Positions 1 through 8,741 of a DNA stretch of 64,000 nt are shown in pieces (position 1 is the first letter of the stretch; the number at the start of each line of letters is the position of its first letter). The position numbers and the translations under genes were made by a program. Under the pieces are notes generated by a model, which was not told where the DNA came from, did no database searches, and saw only the letters and a list, made by a program, of their open reading frames with translations. This stretch comes from Pseudorhodobacter sp. PARRP1 (lineage in GTDB: Bacteria; Pseudomonadota; Alphaproteobacteria; Rhodobacterales; Rhodobacteraceae), in assembly GCA_002256245.1 (NCBI GenBank), contig NKIU01000001.1:920232-984231 (forward strand). Direction: 5' to 3'.

Positions 1-860
1 CATTCGATCGGGGTGATGTAGCCGCCGTTCTCGCGCTTGTCGATCACCATGATGCCGGGGGATTCGCGCAGGATATCGCGCGCCTCGTGTTCATCAAGGA
101 AGTCTTCAAACTCGATATTGATCGATTCCGAATGGCCAACGAACACCGGCACCCGCACGCAGGTGGCTGTGACTTTGATGTTCTTGTCGAGGATTTTCTT
201 GGTTTCCGCGACCATCTTCCATTCTTCTTTGGTCGAGCCATCGTCGAGGAACACGTCGATATGCGGGATCACGTTGAAGGCGATCTGCTTGGTGAATTTC
301 TTCGGTGCAACTTCTTGGCCGGGAACGTAGAGGCCCTTGGTCTGATCCCAAAGCTCGTCAATGCCTTCTTTGCCAGCGCCCGAAACCGACTGATAGGTGC
401 TGACCACCACGCGCTTGATGCGGGCGCGGTCGTGCAGGGGTTTCAGCGCCACAACCATCTGTGCGGTCGAGCAGTTCGGGTTGGCAATGATCATTTTGTT
501 GGTGTAGCCCGCAATCGCGTCGGCGTTCACTTCCGGCACGATCAGCGGCACGGCGGGGTCGTAGCGATAAAGCGACGAGTTGTCGATCACCACGCAACCC
601 GCAGCCGCAGCTTTCGGGGCGTAGATTTTGGTGGCATCCGAACCCACGGCGAACAAAGCGATGTCCCAGCCGGTGAAGTCGAAAGTCTCAAGATCCTTAG
701 TCTTAACGGTCTTGTCGCCAAAGCTGATTTCAGTGCCCAGCGATTTACGCGATGCCAGTGCGGCAATCTCGTCAACCGGGAACTCGCGCTCGGCGAGGAT
801 GTTCAGCATTTCGCGGCCCACGTTACCCGTGGCACCCGCGACGACGACTTTATAGCCCAT
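1..860 (-). CDS. asd: aspartate-semialdehyde dehydrogenase, 3' end cut by window
   Basis: NADPH-dependent reduction of aspartyl-4-phosphate to aspartate semialdehyde, the branch point to lysine/diaminopimelate, threonine and methionine. The protein begins MGYKVVVAGATGNVG, a Rossmann dinucleotide motif, and carries the catalytic cysteine in NPNCST at about residue 130, plus a GHSES segment further on. The ATG at 860 has AGGAG just upstream on the minus strand. About 286 codons are present; the family is about 340 residues long, so the C-terminus lies outside the window. An 8-bp dyad (879-897) sits in the leader. The gene stands alone here, upstream of an unrelated MFS pair on the same strand. 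Confidence 0.96.
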   Translation of the reverse strand, partial: MGYKVVVAGATGNVGREMLNILAEREFPVDEIAALASRKSLGTEISFGDKTVKTKDLETFDFTGWDIALFAVGSDATKIYAPKAAAAGCVVIDNSSLYRYDPAVPLIVPEVNADAIAGYTNKMIIANPNCSTAQMVVALKPLHDRARIKRVVVSTYQSVSGAGKEGIDELWDQTKGLYVPGQEVAPKKFTKQIAFNVIPHIDVFLDDGSTKEEWKMVAETKKILDKNIKVTATCVRVPVFVGHSESINIEFEDFLDEHEARDILRESPGIMVIDKRENGGYITPIE

Positions 861-878
861 CGGGGTCTCCTAAGTTCA

Positions 879-897
879 GTCTTTGACCGTCAAAGAC
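879..897. promoter_or_regulatory. 8-bp dyad in the asd leader
   Basis: GTCTTTGA and TCAAAGAC form perfect 8-bp arms around a 3-nt loop, about 19 nt upstream of the asd start. It could be a leader hairpin, a weak terminator for the MFS pair that ends at 950, or a protein-binding site. The sequence alone does not decide. Confidence 0.4.
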
Positions 898-949
898 GTG
901 GCCTGTTAGCGCATGGGGCGGCGCGGGGAAAGCGCAAAACGAAGGGGGG

Positions 950-2134
950 TCAGTCGGTGCGGTCTTTGGACAGCAGATATACCAGCAATCCGGCGGTGGT
1001 CAGCGCGGCGTAAAAGGCGAAAAGCGCAGCATAGGGCGTGCTGGGCGGGGCGCTGCTGAGGGTGGTGGGGGTCAGCGCGTGGTGCAAACGGCCGGTCAGG
1101 ATTTGCATGATGCCCGCGGCCCCGATGCCGAACAGGTTGATCAGCGTGACGCCGCGCCCGACCAGATGCGGCGGCAGGAAGGCGCGGCCATGCGCCATCA
1201 CCATCGGGAAGGAGGCGCCGAAAAAGCCGACGCCCGCCAGCAAGGCGATGGGCAGCGGGCCGGGGGTGTCGGGGTGGGTGTAAAGGCCAAGCAGGCAAGC
1301 GACGGCGAGGGCATTGCCGCCAAACACCAGCCATTTGCGGCTGCCGAGGATACGGTCAAGCGGGCCGTAGGCGAAGTTGCCCGCCACCATCGCAAGGCCC
1401 ATGATCAGGGTCGCCTGGCCGATGCGGGCGGCGTCGGCCTGGAACACATCGGTCATGTAGGGGCCGATCCACAGGCCGCGCAGGCCAGCGGCGGGGGCGT
1501 AGCAGGCGGCCATCATCAATAGGATCGGCCAAAGCGCGGGCATCCTCAACAAATCCAGCAGCGAGCCTTTCGAGGTGTGGATCACGCGGGCGGGGTCGCG
1601 GACCAGCAGCCAGACGGCGGCGGCAGTCAGGAGCGTGACCGCGCACAGCGCCCACATCGCGCCGCGCCAGCCGATCACCTCGACCGCCAGTGACAGTGGC
1701 AGCGACGCGGCGAGGTTGCCGAGCGAGCCCACCCCGATGATCACGCCCGCAAGGGTGCCGAACACGGCGGGCGCAAGGCTGCGGGCGAAGATGTAGTAGG
1801 AGGCCATCAGCACCGGCGCGCAGCCGATGCCGATCAGCACCATGGCGAGGTTGATCGCGGCGGGGCCGCTTGCCATCGCGAACACCGCAGCGCCCAAGCC
1901 GCCGACCGACAGCAGGACCGAGGCGGTGATGCGGGGGCCGATGCGGTCCAGCGCCGCGCCGACCGGAATTTGCATCAGCGCGAAGGCCAAAAACCACAGC
2001 CCCGAGGCCGAGGCGAGATTCTCGGCGGTGGCACCGATCTCGGCCTTCAGCACGGGCGACAGCACCGCCAGAAAGGCGCGGTAGAACTGGCTGAGGACAT
2101 AGGCCACCATCAGGGCCGCGATACCGACGCGCAT
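950..2134 (-). CDS. MFS transporter
   Basis: A 394-residue hydrophobic protein with the 12-TM layout of the major facilitator superfamily. The first helix begins within MRVGIAALMVAYVLSQFYRA and the loop 2-3 region has the AALDRIGPR form of the MFS signature. The start at 2134 has AGGAA upstream. It lies 15 nt behind the end of a second MFS gene on the same strand, so the two are probably co-transcribed. The substrate cannot be read from the sequence; small anions or organic acids are typical for this branch. Confidence is high for the family and low for the substrate. Confidence 0.85.
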   Translation of the reverse strand: MRVGIAALMVAYVLSQFYRAFLAVLSPVLKAEIGATAENLASASGLWFLAFALMQIPVGAALDRIGPRITASVLLSVGGLGAAVFAMASGPAAINLAMVLIGIGCAPVLMASYYIFARSLAPAVFGTLAGVIIGVGSLGNLAASLPLSLAVEVIGWRGAMWALCAVTLLTAAAVWLLVRDPARVIHTSKGSLLDLLRMPALWPILLMMAACYAPAAGLRGLWIGPYMTDVFQADAARIGQATLIMGLAMVAGNFAYGPLDRILGSRKWLVFGGNALAVACLLGLYTHPDTPGPLPIALLAGVGFFGASFPMVMAHGRAFLPPHLVGRGVTLINLFGIGAAGIMQILTGRLHHALTPTTLSSAPPSTPYAALFAFYAALTTAGLLVYLLSKDRTD

Positions 2135-2149
2135 GGGGTTCCTATCGGT

Positions 2150-3400
2150 TCAGGCGGGTTGCGCGAGCAGGGGTTTCTCGCGGATCGGCAGATGCACCAA
2201 CGCCGAAAATGCGCCGACGCCGACGCCGATCCACCAGACAGTGTCATAGCCGCCGGTCATGTCGTAAAACTTGCCGCCCAGCCAGACACCCAGGAAGCTG
2301 CCGAGTTGGTGCGAGAAGAACACCACTCCATACAGTGTGCCCATGTAGCGCAGGCCATAGATGTGGGCGACCAATCCGCTGGTCAGCGGCACGGTGGCAA
2401 GCCACAGGCTTCCCATCACCAGCGAGAAGATCAGCACAGAGGCGGGCGTGATCGGCAGCATGATGAACAGGGCCGAGGCCACGGTGCGGGCGACATAGAT
2501 GCCCGACAGCAGGTATTTCTTGGTGTAGCGTTTGCCCAGCCAGCCCGACAGGATGCTGCCGACGATGTTGGCAAGCCCGATCACCGAAATCGCGATGGCC
2601 CCGAGGATCGAGGTGGTGGTGACGCCGATATCTGCCAGCAGGCCCGTGGGGTCGATGGCGCCACATTTCTCGGTGATGAAGGCGGGGAAGTGGGCGGTGA
2701 TGAAGCCCAACTGATAGCCGCAGGAAAAGAACCCGACGAAGATCATGGTAAACGACGGGTCTTTGAAGGCGCGTTTCAGCACGGTGCCGAGGGATTCATC
2801 GAGTTCTGCCTTGGTCGCCATGCTGGGCGAGCGCAGGAAGGGCAGCGCGAACAGGGCGCACAGGATCACCACGGCGAAGATGATGAACACGGTTTGCCAG
2901 TGATAGTATTGCAGCATGATTTGCGCGGCGGGTGCGCCAAACACTTGGCCCGCCGACCCCGCAGCGGTGGCGATGCCCAAGGCAAGCGACCGGTTTTCCG
3001 GCTTGGCGGCACGGCCGACGATGGCAAGGATCACGCCGAAACCCGTGCCTGCGATGCCGAAACCGACAAGGATTTCCAGCAGTTGCATCTGGCCGGGGGT
3101 GACGGCGAAGCTGGAAAGCACCAGCCCCAAAGCATAAAGGATCGCGCCTGCGATAATGGCGCGCCGGTCGCCAAACCGTTCAGCAATCGCGCCAAAGATC
3201 GGCTGGCCGACGCCCCAAGCCAAGTTCTGAATGGCGATGGCCATGGAAAACTCGGCGCGTGGCCAGTTGAACTCGGCAGCAATCGGAATCTGGAACACGC
3301 CGAAGCTGGCGCGGATGGCGAAGCCCAGCATCAGGATCACGCAGCCTGAGATCAGGACCGGGGTGAAGATGCTGGCTTTGGGGGAGGTCTGGATCATCAT
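2150..3400 (-). CDS. MFS transporter, monocarboxylate-type
   Basis: About 416 residues with twelve predicted membrane helices. The N-terminus after the start is MMIQTSPKASIFTPVLISG, followed by FGVFQIPIAAEFNWPRAEFS, a pattern common in oxalate/monocarboxylate-type MFS proteins. The open frame reaches 3499, but the ATG pair at 3400 has a good AGGAG and the upstream extension is Arg-rich and not MFS-like, so 3400 is chosen. It is first gene of a two-MFS unit and is divergent from the GH13 gene at 3543. The substrate is unknown. Confidence 0.85.
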   Translation of the reverse strand: MMIQTSPKASIFTPVLISGCVILMLGFAIRASFGVFQIPIAAEFNWPRAEFSMAIAIQNLAWGVGQPIFGAIAERFGDRRAIIAGAILYALGLVLSSFAVTPGQMQLLEILVGFGIAGTGFGVILAIVGRAAKPENRSLALGIATAAGSAGQVFGAPAAQIMLQYYHWQTVFIIFAVVILCALFALPFLRSPSMATKAELDESLGTVLKRAFKDPSFTMIFVGFFSCGYQLGFITAHFPAFITEKCGAIDPTGLLADIGVTTTSILGAIAISVIGLANIVGSILSGWLGKRYTKKYLLSGIYVARTVASALFIMLPITPASVLIFSLVMGSLWLATVPLTSGLVAHIYGLRYMGTLYGVVFFSHQLGSFLGVWLGGKFYDMTGGYDTVWWIGVGVGAFSALVHLPIREKPLLAQPA

Positions 3401-3542
3401 GCGGCTCCTGCTTGGCGTCACGGTTAGCCGACAGCGTGGCGGCGTCAACGGCAGAATTGTGCGGACACAACGGCGGCGCGGATTGTGCCGGGCGTTCAAA
3501 GCGGTTTAGGCTCAAGGAAACGCGGATAATCGGAGGCGGAGC

Positions 3543-5147
3543 ATGACGGAATGGTGGCGCGGGTCGGTGACATATCAGGTCTATCCGCGGTCGTTTCAGG
3601 ATGACAACGGCGACGGGATTGGCGATCTGAAGGGCATCACCCGGCGGCTGGATCATATCGCGGATCTGGGCTGCGATGCGGTGTGGCTGTCGCCGTTCTT
3701 CACCTCGCCCATGCTGGATATGGGCTATGACGTGGCCGATTATACCGACGTTGACCCGGTGTTTGGCACCTTGGCCGATTTCGATGCGCTGGTGGCGCGG
3801 GCGCATGATCTGGGCCTGAAGGTGATCATTGATCAGGTGCTGAACCATTCATCCGACAAGCATCCGTTCTTTGGGGAAAGCCGCAAAAGCCGCGATAATG
3901 ACAAATCGGATTGGTATATCTGGGTGGACCCGCGCCCGGATGGCACGCCGCCATGCAACTGGCTGTCGGTGTTCGGCGGGCCTGCGTTCACCTGGGATGC
4001 GCGGCGCAAGCAGTATTACATGCACTCGTTTTTGCCGCAGCAGCCCGATTTCAATTACCGCAATCCGGCGGTGGTGGATTACATGGAGAGCGTACTGCGG
4101 TTCTGGCTGGATCGGGGGGTTGATGGCTTCCGGTTCGATACGGTGAACTACTTCTACAAGGACGCGCTGTTTCGCAATGACGCCGCCGATTTCAGGGTGA
4201 AGTCGAAGCCCGACGGCAACCCCTATGAGATGCAATATCATTTGTTCTCAAAGGGTCAGCCGGAAAATCTGGGCTGGATGGAGCGTATTCGCCGGGTGAT
4301 GGACGCATACACCGACCGCGCCACGGTGGGCGAGATGGGCGAGGCGCATCACGCCATTCGGATGATGGGGGAATACACCGCGCCCGGCCGGTTGCATCAA
4401 TGCTATTCGTTCGAGATGATGGGCTACGATTACTCGGCAGCGTTTTTCCGTAGCAAGATCGAGGAGTTCTTCACCGGCGCGCCGAATGGCTGGCCTATGT
4501 GGGCGTTTTCCAACCACGACGTGGTGCGGCAGGCCTCGCGCTGGGCCAAGCATGGCGTGTCGCAGGACACTTTGGCGCGGCAGGCGGGGGCGTTGTTGCT
4601 GTCGTTTCAGGGCTCGATCTGCCTGTGGGAGGGCGAGGAGATTGGCCAGACCGATACCGAACTGGTGTTCGAGGAATTGACCGATCCGCAGGGGATCAAC
4701 TTTTGGCCGGAACCGGTGGGGCGGGATAACACGCGGACGCCGATGGTGTGGGACGCGTCGCCGAATGGCGGGTTTACCACGGGCAAGCCGTGGCTGCCGG
4801 TGAAAGCGCCGCAACTGGCGCGGAATGTGGCGTCTCAGGTGGGTGTGCCGGGGTCGGTGCTGGAAACCTATCGGGCGATGCTGGCCTATCGGCGCGGGTC
4901 GGATGCGTTGAAGGCAGGGGCGACGGTGTTCTTCCGTGTGCCCGAGCCGATTTTGGCGTTCACCCGCGGCGATGCGGTTTTGTGCGTGTTCAATCTGTCG
5001 CCTGCCGAGGTTTCGGTGGCAGTTGAGGGTGTTACAGCGTTTGAAGGACCGTCGCAGAATGTCAGCCTTGACGGCACGCGGCTGACATTGGGGCCGAACG
5101 CGTTTGCGTTCTTGCCAGTGGATGGTGCGGTTTCGGTGCGGGCCTAA
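3543..5147 (+). CDS. GH13 alpha-glucosidase
   Basis: A 534-residue glycoside hydrolase family 13 enzyme of the oligo-1,6-glucosidase/alpha-glucosidase type, cutting terminal alpha-glucosidic bonds. No signal peptide is seen, so it should be cytoplasmic. The conserved regions appear in order: DQVLNHSS (region I), GFRFDTVN with nucleophile D199, VGEMGEAHH with acid/base E264, and FSNHDVVR with D326. The start MTEWWRGSVTYQVYPRSF is the classical beginning of this family, and GGAGGCGGAGC lies just before the ATG. No transporter or regulator specific for alpha-glucosides is adjacent. A perfect 30-bp inverted repeat follows the stop codon. Confidence 0.9.
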   Translation: MTEWWRGSVTYQVYPRSFQDDNGDGIGDLKGITRRLDHIADLGCDAVWLSPFFTSPMLDMGYDVADYTDVDPVFGTLADFDALVARAHDLGLKVIIDQVLNHSSDKHPFFGESRKSRDNDKSDWYIWVDPRPDGTPPCNWLSVFGGPAFTWDARRKQYYMHSFLPQQPDFNYRNPAVVDYMESVLRFWLDRGVDGFRFDTVNYFYKDALFRNDAADFRVKSKPDGNPYEMQYHLFSKGQPENLGWMERIRRVMDAYTDRATVGEMGEAHHAIRMMGEYTAPGRLHQCYSFEMMGYDYSAAFFRSKIEEFFTGAPNGWPMWAFSNHDVVRQASRWAKHGVSQDTLARQAGALLLSFQGSICLWEGEEIGQTDTELVFEELTDPQGINFWPEPVGRDNTRTPMVWDASPNGGFTTGKPWLPVKAPQLARNVASQVGVPGSVLETYRAMLAYRRGSDALKAGATVFFRVPEPILAFTRGDAVLCVFNLSPAEVSVAVEGVTAFEGPSQNVSLDGTRLTLGPNAFAFLPVDGAVSVRA

Positions 5148-5156
5148 GTTCATCCT

Positions 5157-5230
5157 CCACGCCGCCCCGGACTTGATCCGGGGCCTCCGGTCACGGTTCG
5201 AGGCCCCGGATCAAGTCCGGGGCGGCGTGG
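5157..5230. terminator. perfect 30-bp inverted repeat, likely bidirectional terminator
   Basis: The arms 5157-5186 and 5201-5230 are perfectly complementary around a 14-nt loop. Each arm also holds its own smaller dyad (CCCCGGA...TCCGGGG). It lies between two convergent genes, the GH13 enzyme and the SMP-30 protein, which fits a shared terminator, though no U-tract follows. The core resembles the short dispersed intergenic palindromes seen in many alphaproteobacterial genomes. Confidence 0.7.
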
Positions 5231-5241
5231 TTTGGGTGACT

Positions 5242-6096
5242 TCAGCCCAATATGACCTGATGTTCACGTTGCCCTTTGGCGACGCCTTCCACCACGAAAG
5301 TCGCACCGGAAAGCGGGGCGGTTTGCAGGGCTTCGGCCCCCAGATTCTTGCGGGCCGAGGTCACGATCATCGCGCTTAGGCTGGGGCCGGCAAAGGCTGG
5401 GCAGGTGGTTTGCGGCGCATCGACGGTAATGGCGCGCAGGAATTTGCCATCGGCATCATAGGCGGCAACGCGGGACGCGCCCCATTGCGCCAGCCACATC
5501 ACGCCAGCTGCATCAATCACCGCGCCGTCGGGGTAGAGGCCTTCGGCGGTCAGATCGAGGAAGACTTCCGGCGCTGCGTTGGGCCAGCCATCGGCATCCA
5601 GGCTGACCTTCATCACCTTTTGCGTCACGGTATCGGTGAAATGCGCAAAGGCTCCGCTGGGCGGGAAGCAGATGGCGTTGGGAATGGAGATGTCACTGTA
5701 AAGCTTGCGCAATTCGCCGCGATAGAAGCGATAGATAGCGCCTGCGCCTGCTGCTTCATCCTTGGCCATGGTGCCGATCCAGAACCCGCCCTGCGGATCG
5801 GCGCGGCCATCATTGGGGCGGTTTTTCGGCTTGTCTTGTTCCAGCAGGCAGAGGGTTTCGACCTCTTCCGTTTCCAGATCGAACAGGAAAAGATCGCGCT
5901 CTCCGGCGATCAGCAGCACGTCTTCGCTGACCCAACCTGCGGCCGAGACAATCTCGGGGAAGCGCCATTCGCGGGGGCCGTCGCGGTCTTGTGACAGCAG
6001 TTTCTGGTTGTTGATATCAAACCAGAACATTTGTTCACGAATGGGATGCCAGAGAGGGCCTTCCCCCAGATCGCACAGGCGGGAATCGAAAATCAT
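5242..6096 (-). CDS. SMP-30/gluconolactonase family sugar lactonase
   Basis: A 284-residue six-bladed propeller lactonase. Expected metal ligands are visible: Glu in LGEGPLWHP near the start, Asn/Asp in [17 protein letters not shown], and Asp in [11 protein letters not shown]. It ends an operon with dgoA (4-bp ATGA overlap) and dgoK, so the likely role is hydrolysis of galactono-lactone to galactonate in the De Ley-Doudoroff pathway. That substrate is inferred from the neighbours; other aldonolactones are possible. It is cytoplasmic, with no signal peptide. Confidence 0.85.
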   Translation of the reverse strand: MIFDSRLCDLGEGPLWHPIREQMFWFDINNQKLLSQDRDGPREWRFPEIVSAAGWVSEDVLLIAGERDLFLFDLETEEVETLCLLEQDKPKNRPNDGRADPQGGFWIGTMAKDEAAGAGAIYRFYRGELRKLYSDISIPNAICFPPSGAFAHFTDTVTQKVMKVSLDADGWPNAAPEVFLDLTAEGLYPDGAVIDAAGVMWLAQWGASRVAAYDADGKFLRAITVDAPQTTCPAFAGPSLSAMIVTSARKNLGAEALQTAPLSGATFVVEGVAKGQREHQVILG

Positions 6097-6698
6097 GCGC
6101 TGGCCTCGTCATATGCGGTGACGATCACACGGGCTTTTGCGGCGACTTCGGCGATCGACAATCCGGGCGTGTAAAGGGCGGTGCCGATGCCAAAGCCGCT
6201 GGCGCCCGCCTTGATCCACTCGCCAAAGTTCGACGCGCCAGCCCCGCCCACGGCATAGACTGCGCAGGTTTTCGGCAGCACAGCGCGGATGGCTTTCAGG
6301 CCTTCGGGGCCGATCAGGCTGGCCGGGAAGATCTTGAGTCCGTCAGCCCCTGCGGCGAGGGCGGTGAAACATTCGGTGGGGGTCATCACGCCGGGCCAGC
6401 TTGCCATGCCTGCGGCTTTGCTGGCGCGGATCACATCGGGGTTGCAATTGGGCGAGACGATCAGACGGCCGCCCGCTGCGGCAACCTGCGCCACATCCTG
6501 CACTGTCAACACCGTGCCCGCGCCGATTTCTGCCTGCGATGAGAAGGCCTTAGCCATTGCGGCGATGGATGCGAACGGGTCGGGAGAGTTCAGCGGCACC
6601 TCGATCCGGGTGATACCTGCGGCGATCAGCGCCTCGGCTACCGGGACGGCTTCGGGGGGTGTGATGCCGCGCAGGATGGCGATCAGGGGGCGGGTCAT
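6093..6698 (-). CDS. dgoA: 2-dehydro-3-deoxy-6-phosphogalactonate aldolase
   Basis: A 201-residue class I aldolase of the KDPG/KDPGal family that splits KDPGal into pyruvate and glyceraldehyde 3-phosphate. Family marks are [12 protein letters not shown] at the N-terminus, Glu in [22 protein letters not shown], and the Schiff-base lysine in DGLKIFPAS. The neighbouring 2-dehydro-3-deoxygalactonokinase supports galactonate over gluconate as the sugar acid. It overlaps dgoK and the lactonase gene by 4 bp each, which implies translational coupling. Confidence 0.9.
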   Translation of the reverse strand: MTRPLIAILRGITPPEAVPVAEALIAAGITRIEVPLNSPDPFASIAAMAKAFSSQAEIGAGTVLTVQDVAQVAAAGGRLIVSPNCNPDVIRASKAAGMASWPGVMTPTECFTALAAGADGLKIFPASLIGPEGLKAIRAVLPKTCAVYAVGGAGASNFGEWIKAGASGFGIGTALYTPGLSIAEVAAKARVIVTAYDEASA

Positions 6699-7597
6699 GG
6701 CTTGGCTTTCTGCAAAACGCCGCGCGCGGCGGCGAGGCCTGCAAGGGTGCAGGCGGTGGCATCGAGGGTTTCAGCGGTGGCCCCTTGGCTGGCAAGGGCG
6801 GCGGCGTAGCGGGCGGACAGGGATGGCGCGCCGATGAGGGCGATGCGCTGGCCCAGCCAATAGGGTTTGGCGGCGGCGAGTTCCAATCCGATCAGCAGGC
6901 CAGACAAACGAGACCGGGCAGCGGCGGGCGACATGCCGTTCAGCAAACCTTCGGCGCGCAATGTGAACAAACGTGCGGAAACCTTTTCGGGCCGCTCTAG
7001 CGCATCGGCAAAACCTTGCTGGAAGGCTGCGTCATCGTCGCCATCGCCCGCCATACCGTGACGCAGGACGGATTGCTGTGACAGCAGGGCGAACAACTCG
7101 CCGGTCATGAAGGTTTGAAACGACACCACCTCGCCCGCCGATACATGCGCCCATTTCGAATGGGTTCCGGGCAGGCAAAACACGCCGTCAAAGTTGGTCA
7201 GCAACGCCAAGGCCCCTGCGATCTGGGTTTCTTCGCCGCGCATCACGTCGGCGGGTTTGTCCTGCCGCAGGCCCGGCGCGATCATCACCTGAAGGCGCGG
7301 ATCGGTGGTGGTGACGGCCATCAGATCGCCGGGGGCGACGGGGGTGCAGGGCACGGCGCGATAGGGCGCTTCAACCCAACCCTGCCGCGCACCGACCATG
7401 CCGCAGGCGATCACCGGAGTCGCAGCCTCGCCCAACCACGGCGAAATCACCCGCAGCAGCGCGGCTTCGAACTGCGAGGGGGTCAGTTTGCCCATCCCCT
7501 CCTCCGAGCCAGCGGTGGCCAGCACGCCCTGCGCGCCCATCGCCCAAGCCCGCAGGTTTGAGGTGCCCCAATCGACGGCGATCCAATCAGGCGTCAT
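6695..7597 (-). CDS. dgoK: 2-dehydro-3-deoxygalactonokinase
   Basis: A 300-residue kinase of the DgoK family, phosphorylating 2-dehydro-3-deoxygalactonate at C6. The N-terminus [15 protein letters not shown] is the phosphate-1 motif of the family, and [13 protein letters not shown] is characteristic of DgoK. The frame stays open to 8266, but the extension runs antisense through the IclR gene and is Arg/Gln-rich junk. The ATG at 7597, with GGAAC upstream, gives a normal length. It is the first gene of the leftward dgo operon and diverges from the IclR gene across a dyad at 7627-7644. Confidence 0.9.
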   Translation of the reverse strand: MTPDWIAVDWGTSNLRAWAMGAQGVLATAGSEEGMGKLTPSQFEAALLRVISPWLGEAATPVIACGMVGARQGWVEAPYRAVPCTPVAPGDLMAVTTTDPRLQVMIAPGLRQDKPADVMRGEETQIAGALALLTNFDGVFCLPGTHSKWAHVSAGEVVSFQTFMTGELFALLSQQSVLRHGMAGDGDDDAAFQQGFADALERPEKVSARLFTLRAEGLLNGMSPAAARSRLSGLLIGLELAAAKPYWLGQRIALIGAPSLSARYAAALASQGATAETLDATACTLAGLAAARGVLQKAKP

Positions 7598-7626
7598 GTA
7601 GGTTCCATTATTTGAAACTAAGTCTT

Positions 7627-7644
7627 GCATAGTGATAACTATGC
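7627..7644. promoter_or_regulatory. dyad in the dgoK / iclR divergent region, candidate IclR operator
   Basis: GCATAGT and ACTATGC form perfect 7-bp arms around GATA. The dyad lies 30 nt upstream of dgoK and 38 nt upstream of the regulator start, where an IclR-family dimer would control both. The assignment as operator is inference. Confidence 0.55.
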
Positions 7645-7681
7645 TGCCTACCCTAAGCGCTGTCAATTCCTGCGAGGGCCC

Positions 7682-8458
7682 ATGCAGAGCAATGCGCCAG
7701 ATGGCACCGTCGGCAAGGCGCTGGATGTGCTGGAAACCGTGGCAGCACTTGCCCCGGTGCGGTTCAGCGATCTGTTGGCGCGCGGCGGCTATCCGAAGGC
7801 GACGCTGTATCGTTTGCTGCAAACGCTGACGCATCAGGGGATGCTGGCCTATGACGAGGCCAACGGCAGCTATAGTCTGGGCCTGCGGCTGGTGCGTCTG
7901 GCGCATGGGGCGTGGGCGCAAAGCTCGCTTGCGCCGCTGGCGCGGCGGGCGTTGGATGCGCTGGCGGCGGCGACCGGAGAGACGGTGCATCTGGCGCAGA
8001 TGGATCAGGGGCAGGTGCTGTATGTGGACAAGCGCAACGCCGCCCGCCCGCTGGAGATGTTTTCGCAGGCGGGCAAGGTCGGGCCAGCCTATTGCACCGG
8101 GGTGGGCAAGGCGATGCTGGCGTTCCTGCCGGAAGCGGGGCTGAATGACGCGCTGTCGCGGCAGAGTTTTCACCGGTTTACGGCGCGGACGTTGGATAGT
8201 GCGGCGTTGCTGCAGGAGTTGGCGGCGATCCGGGCGCGGGGCTATGCCTTTGATAATGAAGAACATGAGGTGGGGATTATCTGCGTGGCGGCACCTATTC
8301 GGGTGCGGTCGGGTCGGATGATTGGCGCAGTGTCGATCACCTCGAGCACCGCGCGCGGCACGTTGCAGGGGTTAGAGGCGCGGGCCGCGCAGGTGATGCA
8401 GGCGGCAAGCGAAATCGCTGCCGAGGCGGAAAGCTGGCGGTTTCCGGAGCATGGTTAG
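7682..8458 (+). CDS. IclR-family transcriptional regulator
   Basis: A 258-residue regulator with an N-terminal winged helix-turn-helix (VRFSDLLARGGYPKATLYRLL, about residues 25-45) and the IclR effector domain containing GKVGPAYCTGVGKAMLAFLP and EEHEVGIICVAAPIR. The frame opens at 7625 with TTG inside the dyad, but the ATG at 7682 has GAGGG before it and gives the usual length. It is divergent from dgoK, so it most likely controls the dgo operon in response to a galactonate-derived sugar acid. The effector is inferred. Confidence 0.9.
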   Translation: MQSNAPDGTVGKALDVLETVAALAPVRFSDLLARGGYPKATLYRLLQTLTHQGMLAYDEANGSYSLGLRLVRLAHGAWAQSSLAPLARRALDALAAATGETVHLAQMDQGQVLYVDKRNAARPLEMFSQAGKVGPAYCTGVGKAMLAFLPEAGLNDALSRQSFHRFTARTLDSAALLQELAAIRARGYAFDNEEHEVGIICVAAPIRVRSGRMIGAVSITSSTARGTLQGLEARAAQVMQAASEIAAEAESWRFPEHG

Positions 8459-8584
8459 CGGTCAGTCTGCATTCATGCGCTTGGGTGCAGGCATCTCCGG
8501 GCGGAAACAGGAAAAGCATTGCGTTTCCCCGCCCGCGTGGGCGGTTTCATTCTGTAGTCAGGTCAACAAGAAACCCGCTGAGGT

Positions 8585-8706
8585 CAGCGTCCGACCCGGC
8601 GGGCGAGAAGCGCCCGCCAAGGCTGGGTCGGACGCTGGCCGGGCCTTGGAGGCCCGGCGGTTTCAGCGTCACCCGCATCGCATGACGAAGGCGATGGCCT
8701 TCGTCA
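8585..8706. terminator. three consecutive hairpins between convergent genes
   Basis: Hairpin 1 has 13-bp arms 8585-8597 and 8625-8637 with a nested 8-bp stem (8598-8605/8611-8618), giving nearly 21 paired bases per side. Hairpin 2 has perfect 8-bp arms 8638-8645/8651-8658. Hairpin 3 has perfect 10-bp arms 8683-8692/8697-8706. The 283-bp gap between the IclR gene and trhO, which converge here, holds these and no recognisable gene. They could form a bidirectional terminator or a dispersed intergenic repeat. Confidence 0.65.
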
Positions 8707-8741
8707 GAGTGTTCAAGATGAGTGGCGGTTCAGCCTGGCGG

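Noticed and set aside
1970-3349. 459-residue plus-strand open frame
   Set aside because: Antisense to the two MFS genes, with His/Gln/Asp-rich low-complexity composition.
7598-8266. N-terminal extension of dgoK
   Set aside because: It runs antisense through the IclR gene and lacks protein-like sequence; the ATG at 7597 gives the family length.
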